Assembly: GCF_000002235.5 (NCBI RefSeq)
Contig: NW_022145542.1
Coordinates: 372,001 to 436,000 of the forward strand
Source: Strongylocentrotus purpuratus
Lineage: Eukaryota; Echinodermata; Echinoidea; Camarodonta; Strongylocentrotidae
DNA length: 64,000 nt
Direction of reading: 5' to 3'
The translations under genes were made by a program, and so were the position numbers. Under the pieces are notes generated by a model that was not told where the DNA came from, made no database searches, and saw nothing but the letters and a program-made list of their open reading frames with translations. Below are positions 20,415-28,846 of this stretch, one piece after another (positions within the stretch are counted from its first letter, which is position 1; every line of letters starts with the position of its first letter).

Positions 20415-21160
20415 CAGAGATGCCAACTAGTACGGATTTCCCGTAATTTCTACGGGAAATCGGCCGATTACGGGCGGTACGATTTTCATACCATAAATTC
20501 CGGATTTTGGCGATTTTGCCGATTTTCAAAATTAGCACTTTAAGGTTTAGCACGTTTAAGGTTTAGCACGTACTTTTGACTATTGCAGCGCAGCCATCCT
20601 TGAATCCATGCATAGAAATCCCACAGGGCTTCCGATTGGACAATTTGTTATCTAGCACACCCCTTTCAGTGCATACATGTGCATACAACATGTGCTTCGC
20701 GAGCGGGGGCCGGGTGAAATACCTCTCTTGGCCGCGCCGCTACCGCCCGCCCATGCCCAGCGCCAGGCCTCGCTACGCTAGCGCCGTGTACACTGTCGGA
20801 TTTCTCACAGGCTATCACAGCGTTCGTCGATTTTCGTCGACAATCTGAACTCATGTTGGTTGGATTTAGATATCAATCATCATGTCTTCCACAACTAAGA
20901 AGCGTGGCAAGAAGTTACAGACTTCTAAAGAAGAATACAGTAAGAAATGGAAATGCATCGTGTAGCACCAACTAATGAACAGGTAGACTATGTTACTGTT
21001 ATTTAACTTGTTGTGCTATCGCGCTTGCCTGCGGGAGCTGCGCTTGCCAGCGTGCAGAAAAATTTGCGTCGCGCAGAAAATTACGGATTTTGTCTCCAAA
21101 TTACGGATTTTTAGCCTTATGATTACGGATTTGTGCTCTGAAAGGTTGGCATCCCTGGTT
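20415..21160. mobile_element. hAT-like DNA transposon remnant (CAGAGATGCCAAC termini)
   Basis: Terminal inverted repeats CAGAGATGCCAAC at the left and GTTGGCATCCCTG at the right, typical of hAT ends. The target duplication is imperfect (GTTTTT on both sides). The interior is GC-rich and includes a short frame start MSSTTKKRGKKLQTSKEEYS near 20882 and repeated ATTACGGATTT motifs at the right end. No complete transposase. It lies in the snoC1 intron. Confidence 0.7.
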
Positions 21161-21329
21161 TTTGGATAAAAGTTACCATGTACACATGTGTAAATTTACT
21201 TGTTTTGTCTGCAAACATTGGTATCATGGATCCTGTTAGTAAAATGTCTATACAACCTCTTAAAATTTTCTAAAATGTACAATAATTCATAAAGAAATGT
21301 ATATTTCAATCAATTTTTCTTATGTAGAG

Positions 21330-21403
21330 ATCAGAAAAGACTTTGGCAGTGTTTGAATCAGCAGAGAAGACGAATAGCCCAACAGAAGACGTACAAGAAA
21401 TGG
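21330..21403 (+). other. Host-gene exon, unrecognised, copy 2
   Basis: Duplicate of 19116-19191 with few substitutions and a 3-nt deletion (ACGTACAAG for ACGTGTACAAG region). Donor ATGG/GTGAGTT kept. Confidence 0.55.
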
Positions 21404-21731
21404 GTGAGTTATTCAGAAAACATAGTCACAGTGCATTGACATCAAGTTCAAGTCTGAGCTACGAAGTCCCATACCTAAACCATCTAAATCTCCATATATG
21501 AAAAAATCAATGTTACCCAACCGATTCTTGGCGATTCAGGATAGTGCAACTATTAGTTCGGTATACAGTGTACGTCTAGTCTGGTGTGAGGGAGGCACTA
21601 ACTAGGGTTGGGTTTACCATCTGATGTAGGGAAGGAATTAAGAAGTTGACTTGTGTTCAACATTGACCGCAGAGCAAGTAAAGCATATTGTACAAGCAGT
21701 GCCACAGATGTAAAGTTATACATGCACTTTA

Positions 21732-21841
21732 TTAGTTGAGACTCATGATGATGATTTCTATCTTTTTTCCCCAGCTTATCGATATATGCTGATAACCATG
21801 TGAAATTAAGCCAGTACAAATCTGAATAAGACCTCAACTAA
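21732..21841 (+). ncRNA. C/D-box snoRNA, family snoF copy 2
   Basis: C box ATGATGA at 21745-21751 (or shifted 3 nt), D' CTGA at 21789-21792, D CTGA at 21822-21825 and a perfect 9-bp closing stem TTAGTTGAG/CTCAACTAA. Guides CTTATCGATATATG (D') and AAGCCAGTACAAAT (D). Orphan. Confidence 0.8.
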
Positions 21842-22217
21842 AAGTATGCTTTACCTAATGTAGGGTACTGTTAATCAAGATCTCCATTTGATATGATTTA
21901 AGTCAATTGGTTAATTCAAATTTATTGGGTACCTGGTAGGAAAAAATTCCATGAATGACAGAGCACCTTAACAGGGTGGTCAAATATCAAAGGGTCACAC
22001 ATGTATATGAAGTATGAACAATAGCTTGTAATCACGATATTCTGAGACCTGTTAATACAATCGAACTTGAATTTTGAAATTGCTTCTGTATTGGTTTGTA
22101 AAATGGCTCTGTGGCGGAGGCGGCATTATTTTCAACTGCGTGCTGTGGAAAATCCATCTAGTTTGATAATATTATTAATTATAATTATATGGAATTTGAA
22201 ATTTCCGTTTTGAACAG

Positions 22218-22298
22218 CTCCTGAGACCCATGATGCTTAGACGTCTGAAGGAAGACGTAGAGAAGAATTTGGCCCCTAAGGAAGAGACCATCATCGAG
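22218..22298 (+). pseudogene. CHD6-9-type helicase exon remnant, copy 2 (frame intact)
   Basis: An 81-nt exon in phase 0 reads 27 codons without a stop: [17 protein letters not shown] then [10 protein letters not shown]. As I recall the family, this is nearly identical to CHD6/7/8/9 ([18 protein letters not shown]). CHD proteins are nucleosome remodelling ATPases. The next CHD exon (25395) begins VEMT, matching the family's VELT and continuing in phase. Although intact itself, it lies in a locus whose other CHD exons carry stops, so it is a relic, not a gene. Confidence 0.92.
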
Positions 22299-22408
22299 GT
22301 GAGGATTTGTAGACTGATATTTGATATTGTGTAGAAAATTATAGGATTAACTATAAAAACTTTGCCCTGCATGTGCCATGGTTTCATAAACAGCAATCAT
22401 GTATCAGT

Positions 22409-22481
22409 GTTCTCGAAATGATGATAATATGTCCCCCTTACCTTCAAGCGTGGTGACACCCCACAGAATCTGATCAAGAAC
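22409..22481 (+). ncRNA. C/D-box snoRNA, family snoC copy 2
   Basis: C box ATGATGA at 22418-22424, D box CTGA at 22470-22473. The interior is identical to copy 1 but the closing stem has a mismatch (GTTCTCGA against TCAAGAAC). The next acceptor is 2.9 kb away because a transposon has enlarged the intron. Confidence 0.8.
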
Positions 22482-22666
22482 AAAGATGTATATTATTCCT
22501 TGAACTGAACGATGTTTAAGCTGCTATCCATTCAAGGTACAACATAGAGCATGTGGTGCTCTCACCACTTTAAGTATGTGGTGCTCTCACCACTTTAAGT
22601 ATGTATGTGCCACTTGTGTTAGGGAGCTTGTGTGTTTGGATATTTGTATCTGTGCAAAAGTTCTCT

Positions 22667-22693
22667 CCCCCCCCCCCCCCCCCCCCCCCCCCC
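22667..22693. repeat. Poly-C run (27 bp)
   Basis: Uninterrupted C homopolymer in the snoC2 intron. Confidence 0.95.
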
Positions 22694-22899
22694 ACAAGTT
22701 GGCTCCGGTTTGTGCAAAAACTGTCGCATGAAAAACACATAGATTATGGGATCAAAAGTTCAAAGATCATAGAAGCAATGACATCTCAGGAATTTTTTGG
22801 CCATGAATTTTATAGCAGTATCAATAAAATAAACAGCCTATCCCCCCTGACCCTCAGATCTCGGCTATTAAACCCTGATGTATATGGAATTTGTAGTAG

Positions 22900-25317
22900 T
22901 CAGGGTTCTTGTTAATTTTTCTGATAGCAGGCTATTTATGATTTACAGGAGGCTACTAAAATTGCAAAACAAAAATCTCTGTGCGCGTAGCGCACATCAC
23001 CATGTGCGCGAAGCGCACATCACGAGCGCGAAGCGCGAAGTCCCTTGCGGCCGGGGTCCAGGGCCCGCCCAAGGGCCCTGGAAGCTTTAGGGTTTTAGAT
23101 GCTCTCTGGTGCTATCTTAGCCTTATTTTTGAAGATATGACCACACTGTATGAGCCATAGTTTAATGATAAAGATCATGAATATTTTGGCTGAATAACTT
23201 ACTTTTCATATGATATACAATATGAAATGAAAATGCTCCATTATTGTTTCTGATAAATCAATCATATTTGTGATGAATCTACAATTTTGAATTACATGAT
23301 AATGATACAAGGTAGTCCTGGGCAAAAACGGTTAACTGACGTTTACAGGACCTTGTCAGTGAAGAAAATCGTTTGCGATAAAAAATTAAAAAAATAATAA
23401 TTAATAATTATTTCTATAGACTCTAGGCCTACGAAAAAAAAATAGTTTTCGGTACTTTTCTTCCAATCGCCATGCGCTTAACGTTTATATGCAATATGCC
23501 ACCTCTGTTTTTCGAATCGGTAAAATAGATCGCTAAAAGTAAAAGTAAAAATGTTACAACATGAAAAGAAAAGATCCAGAAAAAAACCTTTTTGTTGTTG
23601 TATTGAAACAATTATCAAATAGATATAAGGATTATATCGGTGTTGGACAAAGTTCTGAGTACATATGAGTACAAATTTTCATTTTTTATTCACAATACGG
23701 TAGATCTAACTTAGGATTACGAAGTATAAATAGCAATGCCAATGCGGGTGATCATTTGGACGCAGAGCGAGCTCTGGAGCTGGCCTCTTTAAATTATTTC
23801 GAGCGGAGTTCGCTGGCTTGAGCTTGTTTACGAACGTACGTCTACGGTCTAGTCTCTGTGACAGTGTATGTGTATAGCGTGCCGCACCGGTTGTGCAGCG
23901 CTCGTATTCTGAATCGAATCGTGCATCGCCAAATCAATCACAGTTTCACACTAGGCCTGAGTCAAACCGTTTAACCGACGGTTATCCGACCGCATTCATC
24001 AAAACCGTTTAGCATTTCTCGCTCCGGTTAACCGTTATTTGCATACATTTTGGAATGTGCTAATAGCCGATGATAAAGATAATCAAAGAAACCGCAGTGT
24101 AATGTTACACCCTGGCCGCTGCGCGCCAGCTTTCTGGCAGCAGTAATTCCCATGAATGAATTTGTAAACAATAAAACAACCAGCCCCCTTCTCTCTTTTC
24201 TCACCCTCTTTATTCCCTTCTCTCTGCAATGTGTTCATCGCTCATGTACCTTTTCTTATTACTGCACTCTCAGCTCACAACTTTCTAAATGTTTACACAT
24301 TCGATGGTCAGTTCCTCTCACATCCCTTCTCCCCCGAGTCTCTCTCTCTCTCTCAATATTAATATCCATCCCTTGCCGACTCGCCCCCTAAAATAATGTT
24401 CATATATAAATAAAATACAAAAATATTGATAACAATAATAATTGAATTTTTAGAAATATCAATCAACAAAGTCTTGGATATTGTGAGTAATTTAAGTTTT
24501 TGATCATTCTTCAATTCAGCCGATTAACACAGCCATCCTTTCTATCGAGTCTCACTTGTCCTACTTGTCTTACTCATGTCCCTGCCTCGTCCATGCAGGG
24601 ACATGCAGGGACATGCTAGCCCATGCGTGCTCTCTCAGTCACACACACATGTACACACAAACCTTCCGGCGCCCAAATACACTGTACATACACACAGATG
24701 GAGAGCTCATGCTTGTCACATGCACACTTGTGGGCGTGGCTTCTTGACCTCCCACTGAACTGGGTACGGTGAAAGCACGCGCGGTCACCAACCTGTAATT
24801 TAAGCTGGTATCAAACTCCACCCACATAGCTAGAGAACCTTCCTCATTGGTCACTAACTTGGATCAGCTCATTGCAGGGTGTGTCTTGGGTGTGTGTGAT
24901 ACACACTTCCACATAATTTCATATGGCCATGATACATGCAGGGAGCTCTCTCCCTGACCATGTGCAAACATTGCATTGCAAAGGCATATATAAACACGTC
25001 ACAGATCAGCTATCTTCACAGAGTAACTTTGCAAGGTTAATCATGATATCAAGTTCAGATGAGGAATAATAAGACATGTTTTATGTTGTTTATTAGTGGT
25101 CTCTGTTTATCAGGATGACCCAATTTGTGCCATAGTCCGGGGCTGGGAATGCTCAGCCCGACAGTCTGAAGACCAGCAGGGTTTGAGATAGCGACTTGAC
25201 CGAATATGATGTGATTTTTGTATTATTATTTTTTTTTTTTTGGAGAGGCTTACAGCCGGCTACGATTGCCGTTACAGCCGGAAAAAATAGCCGGTTGCCG
25301 GCTATTAACAAGAACCC
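22900..25317. mobile_element. 2.4-kb hAT-like transposon remnant (CAGGGTTCTTGTTAA termini)
   Basis: Inverted ends CAGGGTTCTTGTTAA (22900) and TTAACAAGAACCCTG (to 25317) bound the insertion. Flanks GTAGTAGT and GTAGTATG resemble a decayed 8-bp duplication. The interior includes GCGCACATCAC palindromic repeats (22983-23040), GGTTAAC-type motifs suggesting nested elements (23320-24060), CA/CT-rich tracts and no intact transposase. It splits the intron between two CHD-derived exons. Confidence 0.75.
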
Positions 25318-25394
25318 TGGTAGTATGTGCGCACTCTGTCAACTCAGGAGCACGTAAAAACATTCTTTTGTTTGTCATATCCATTTTATCCCAG

Positions 25395-25588
25395 GTTGAA
25401 ATGACTGAACGTATGTCTGACAAGACCATCATCAGCGTGCATGTGAACCCCCTACTCCACCTGAAGGTGCTGATACAGTCTACCGGTTAGATGGTTCTTC
25501 TGGACAAACTATTGCCATAGCTCAAGGAAGGTGGCCACAAGATGATCCGCTGTCTGGATATCCTGAAAGACTACCTCACCCAGAAAAG
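25395..25588 (+). pseudogene. CHD6-9-type helicase exon remnant with two stops and loss of VLIFSQ
   Basis: Read from the phase given by the previous exon, 194 nt give VEMTERMSDK..., VLIQSTG-stop-MVLLDKLLP-stop-LKEGGHKMIRCLDILKDYL. This matches CHD6-9 ...[40 protein letters not shown]. Both stops (25488-25490, 25518-25520) replace lysine codons, and the six codons of VLIFSQ (helicase motif IV region) are missing in frame. About 60 codons after VEMT are also gone. Splice sites CCCAG and AAAAG/GTAAAT remain. Confidence 0.93.
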
Positions 25589-25770
25589 GTAAATGCTTTA
25601 GTTTTAAGTGTGGTAGTAGGTAATTATCGGACCTGGAGTATCGTAGAATTTAAGAAAGTCACATAGAAATTGAACCTATTCTGGTTACTCTGACACATTT
25701 AGTAGTTAGGAGAATAAGTTCAATCCTAAAAGGGATGGGAAGTTGAGGGGGGGGGGGGCTCGAGAACGTT

Positions 25771-25844
25771 GGCCACAAGTTTCTCGTCTTCTCTCAGATG
25801 AACCGCTTTTTGGGCATCCTTGAGAACTACCTCATCCAGAGAAG
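25771..25844 (+). pseudogene. Second copy of a CHD helicase exon fragment
   Basis: Reads GHKFLVFSQMNRFLGILENYL then IQR, homologous to the 3' half of exon 25395-25588, but it retains the FSQM motif lost there. It ends in GAAG/GTACAA at the equivalent donor position. No good acceptor precedes it; a G-run lies just upstream. It is a relic of a duplicated CHD exon. Confidence 0.85.
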
Positions 25845-26140
25845 GTACAAACGTTAGTTCCAAGTCAGTATTGGTTTACTATAGAACCTCTAGTTTTGTA
25901 TGAAGAAGAAAAGAGTTTAAGGAAGTTGTAAAGAAATTGTTATGGTTAATGATTATTTTTAACAGGTCTTTGCAAATGGAAGCTTAATCATATATAGGGC
26001 GAGGGGGTTGGTAGGACACAAGCTCCTATATTCTTCTGTCTGGACATTGGTTTCAGGTCCACATTTATATTGTACATCAAGTACTGTTAAGTAATGTTCA
26101 TTGTTGCATAATATGGCATAGTCTAGAATCTTGTGTATGT

Positions 26141-26219
26141 GTTCTTAAAATGATGATCACTTTTATCGCCTTACTTTCAACAAAGCCTGGTGATCCTCCA
26201 CCAAGATCTGAACAAGAAT
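26141..26219 (+). ncRNA. C/D-box snoRNA snoD (snR40-type guide)
   Basis: C box ATGATGA at 26150-26156, D box CTGA at 26208-26211, short imperfect closing stem (GTTCTT with AAGAAT). The D guide CCACCAAGAT continues into the box and is complementary to conserved 28S CAGATCTTGGTGG, predicting methylation of the second U of GATCTT. That site corresponds, as I recall, to yeast snR40 (25S U898). It ends 125 nt upstream of the next acceptor. Confidence 0.78.
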
Positions 26220-26261
26220 AAACACAAAGTCAAGAAACTTTAGATAAAAGTTTCAATTATT

Positions 26262-26292
26262 GCTGCCCCCCCCCCCCCCCTCCCCTTCCCCC
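26262..26292. repeat. C-rich run
   Basis: Interrupted C homopolymer between snoD and the acceptor of exon 26345. Confidence 0.9.
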
Positions 26293-26344
26293 ATATATCT
26301 GTTTGCTGTGAATTATGCATTTTTAATTATATTTTTTTTGGTAG

Positions 26345-26424
26345 GTATCTCTTTGAGAGGATCGACGGCCGAGTAAGAGGCAACTACACGAGACAAGCTG
26401 CTATAGCTAGGTTCAGTAAACCAG
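26345..26424 (+). pseudogene. CHD6-9-type helicase exon remnant ([14 protein letters not shown])
   Basis: 80-nt exon in the phase left by 25588: [20 protein letters not shown] then IARFSKP-D, against CHD6-9 [27 protein letters not shown]. No stop, but one extra codon (NYTR for NLR). The junctions to both neighbours preserve codon phase, which proves that these exons descend from one coding gene. Confidence 0.93.
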
Positions 26425-26714
26425 GTAGGTACTCAGTGCACAGTCAATATGGATTTCCATGCTTTAACATGTAAAGTTTGAAATACCAATGCATATGCCC
26501 AAGAGCAAGAAATGTTATCTTCAGTTTTCTCTCGTAACCAACCATGTATCGTTAATTCTCTGAACGCTGGCCATAGCAGCTCAGATATCTCGAGTATAAT
26601 CACCGTGTAATATATTATGTTTTTGCCTTTAATCATTCAAATTCTGAAATGTCATTGAAATTTGGGTAATGAATCTATGACGAGTCTTTCATCTCAATTT
26701 CCATTTTTTTGTGA

Positions 26715-26789
26715 GCTCTTGAAATGATGACAGATACATAACACTTCCTACTGAATTAATGATGGTGTTCTGCAATGCTGATCATGAGC
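26715..26789 (+). ncRNA. C/D-box snoRNA snoE, SNORD96-type (5.8S Gm75 guide)
   Basis: All four boxes are clear: C ATGATGA 26724-26730, D' CTGA 26751-26754, C' ATGATGG 26758-26764, D CTGA 26778-26781. Closing stem GCTCTTGA/TCATGAGC has one mismatch. The D guide GTGTTCTGCAAT pairs with 5.8S ATTGCAGGACAC with one G-U; the fifth base upstream of D faces the G of AATTG, position 75 of human 5.8S. Human SNORD96 guides this site with a very similar element (TGTCCTGCAATT). Confidence 0.88.
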
Positions 26790-27219
26790 TAGTTCGAAAA
26801 ATGGGCCCAAATGTGCTTCAAAATCTTTGGGATCTCTCGTGTTGTATCATCCTGTACAACAGAGTAGTCGCAACTAGTTGGAAGCAATATGCCATTTACC
26901 TGATCAAAATGTGAAAATGTAAACAAACAAAATTCAACATTAAGTTTTATTGTGCATAATATTACAGAGTTTGTTTCCCATTGGTGTTACATGTAATTTA
27001 AAAAAAGGCAAAAACGTGATATTGTATAAACATAAAAATAGTTTGCTCTTGTGACCCGCGTATCCTGCATTCTTTGAAAAACAACCATGGCACCTCAGCT
27101 AGCTCGAGTGTAATCGCCATGCAATATAATAAGAATGTCATTGTGGTTCTCTGCATCATCATTATTACTATTATCAATATTCTAATGGCTCATTGTGTAG
27201 TTTGTTTGCTTGTTTGTAG

Positions 27220-27338
27220 ATTCCGATCGCTTTGTGTTCCTACTGTGCACCTGAGCTGGTGGTCTAGGAATCAACCTGACAGCGGCCGATACCTGCATCA
27301 TCTTTGACTCGGACTCGAATCCTTAGAATGATATCCAG
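27220..27338 (+). pseudogene. CHD6-9-type helicase exon remnant, motif V/VI region, copy 1
   Basis: Continues in phase from 26424: DSDRFVFLLCT-stop-AGGLGINLTAADT, then CIIFDSDSNP-stop-NDIQ. CHD6-9 have LLCTRAGGLGINLTAADT and DSDWNPQND. The TGA at 27252-27254 replaces Arg of motif V, the TAG at 27324-27326 replaces Gln, and Trp has become Ser. Donor CCAG/GTAGGG and acceptor TTTGTAG are kept. Confidence 0.95.
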
Positions 27339-27424
27339 GTAGGGCATGGGAAAATTTGGGTGTTACATAAGTCTAGCAAAACGATATTGAGATATTCCTA
27401 TTAATTCTCAAGGTGATGTCAATT

Positions 27425-27597
27425 AGGCCACATTAGTCACATGTTACAATAGTCAGAATGCAAATTTCATACATAACGTGTTGGCAGGTAGGTCAAGACA
27501 TAATGTTTGTCTAACCTAGCAACAACCAATGTATGCACTGAACAAAGACATACGCATTAAATCTGGTTACAATACAAATATGGCCTACTGTGGATAA
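27425..27597. mobile_element. Partial copy of palindromic MITE family P1
   Basis: Shares GTCAGAATGCAAATT, the central AGGTAGG.CAAGACAT and the right end GCATTAAATCTGGTTACAAT...GGCCTA.TGTGG with the complete copy at 41463-41774. The left arm is largely lost. Its right end abuts H/ACA snoG copy 1. Confidence 0.7.
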
Positions 27598-27603
27598 TTT
27601 AAG

Positions 27604-27741
27604 AACCTCCTTTTCTTGGCATCTCCAAACTCCCACCGTGTTTGTGAGATGAATGCAACCAGGAGGAAGATGAACGTGATGAACCTTCGGTGTCAGGGGT
27701 CAAACTGTGCCCTGGTCCCATCCTCTAGCATCATAACATAA
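27604..27741 (+). ncRNA. H/ACA-box snoRNA, family snoG copy 1 (SNORA14-type)
   Basis: Hairpin 1 pairs CCTCCT/AGGAGG, then CATCTC/GAGATG and CAAAC/GTTTG. H box AGATGA at 27668-27673. Hairpin 2 pairs GTGATG/CATCAT with upper stem CAGGG/CCCTG. ACA at 27736-27738 sits three bases from the end. The pocket of hairpin 1 (left CTTGG side, right AATGC side) fits 18S GCATTTGCCAAGAA, predicting pseudouridine at the U before GCCAAG, the site I recall as human 18S Psi966 (SNORA14). Confidence 0.85.
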
Positions 27742-27805
27742 CATCTCATTTGTTTAATCTTGGTTCGTAAGTTTTTTGTTCGTTTTACTTGACTGCCTAG
27801 AAAGC

Positions 27806-27905
27806 ATGTGTATACTTTAAGTAAGCAATGAGAGGACTTTATTTTCTCTCTGAGGGACTTGATAATGAGCATTAATGCCTTATTAAAGGGCACAAGCGCA
27901 TTATA
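27806..27905 (-). mobile_element. Fragment of tRNA-SINE (body), minus strand
   Basis: Reverse complement matches the body of the SINE at 49831: GTGCCCTTTAATAAGGCA, CCCTCAGAGAG and the segment leading to GCTTACTT. It lies just downstream of snoG1; a shorter piece follows snoG2 near 28905-28945. Confidence 0.6.
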
Positions 27906-28138
27906 TGCAATTTTCAAAAAGGCAAAAATATGATATTGGATAAACATTAAAATAGTTTTTCTCTTGTGACCCACATATCCTGAATTCTTTGAAAACTGGC
28001 CATGGCAGCTCAGATATCTCAAGTGTAATCGCCATGCAATATATTAAGAATGTCATATTTGTGTTTCTCTGCATCATTATTATTACTATTATCAATATTC
28101 TAATGGCTCATTGTGTAGTTTTGTTTGCTTGTTTGTAG

Positions 28139-28261
28139 ACTCTGATCGCTTTGTGTTCCTACTGTGCACCTGAGCTGGTGGTCTCAGAATCAACCTGACA
28201 GCGGCCGATACTTATCTGCATCATCTTCGACTCTGACTCTAATCCTTAGAATGATATCCAG
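28139..28261 (+). pseudogene. CHD6-9-type helicase exon remnant, motif V/VI region, copy 2
   Basis: Duplicate of 27220-27338: SDRFVFLLCT-stop-AGGLRINLTAAD, then a short insertion (ACTTATCTGCATC for ACCTGCATC) that shifts the frame. Both stops of copy 1 (TGA after LLCT, TAG before AATGAT) are present here too. It is followed by its own H/ACA snoRNA copy. Confidence 0.93.
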
Positions 28262-28354
28262 GTATGGAATGGGAAAATGTTGATATTACATTAATCTAGC
28301 AAAATTTAAACGATGTTAAGGTTTTCAAGTAATTCACATAGTGATGTCCATTAG

Positions 28355-28700
28355 GCCACATTGAAGCAAATTTTTTAAGGTGTAGATAAACGTCATATAG
28401 TGTGAGCACAACATCTGTTGCATTCACTGCCATAGTGTTGGCAGCCAAATCCAATTGTCATGCCTTTGCTACAAAGTAGCCGGAGGCATTATGTTTTTGC
28501 AATGTTTGAAATGTAATCATATTTATAATTAGGTGCCGCAAAGTGTATTCCAATAGTCAGAATGCCAATTACATACATTACGTGTTGGTAGGTAGGGCAA
28601 GACATACTGTTTTGTCCTACCTAGCAACAACTAATGGTTGCACTAAACAAAGTCATATGCATTAAATTTGGTTACAATTCATAGATGGCCTATTGTGGAT
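28355..28700. mobile_element. Diverged copy of MITE family P1
   Basis: Contains GTCAGAATGCCAATTACAT, GGTAGGGCAAGACATACTG, TCCTACCTAGCAACAAC and right end GGCCTATTGTGGAT. Interrupted by unrelated DNA around 28400-28530. It abuts snoG copy 2 in the same way as the copy before snoG1. Confidence 0.65.
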
Positions 28701-28708
28701 AATTTAAG

Positions 28709-28846
28709 AACCTCCTTTTCTTGGCATCTCCGAACTCCCACCGTGTTTGTGAGATGAATGCAACCAGGAGGAACATAAAGGTGATGAACCTTCGGTGTCA
28801 GGGGTCAAACCATGCCCTGGTCCCATCCTCTAGCATCATAACAATA
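28709..28846 (+). ncRNA. H/ACA-box snoRNA, family snoG copy 2 (SNORA14-type)
   Basis: Same two-hairpin structure as copy 1: CCTCCT 28711-28716 with AGGAGG, CATCTC/GAGATG, H box ACATAA at 28773-28778, second hairpin GTGATG/CATCAT, ACA at 28841-28843. Apical loop changes (CGAAC, ACCATG) leave pocket 1 untouched. Same predicted 18S target. Confidence 0.84.

Noticed and set aside
20666-20854. Short GC-rich frames around 20.6-20.9 kb as genes
   Set aside because: They lie within the hAT-like element at 20415-21160 and have no complete domain.
26720-26790. U6 A53 guide (SNORD8/9, hosted by human CHD8)
   Set aside because: I looked for an antisense to U6 around A53 in all C/D snoRNAs here and found none, so the CHD8 parallel is of host type only.
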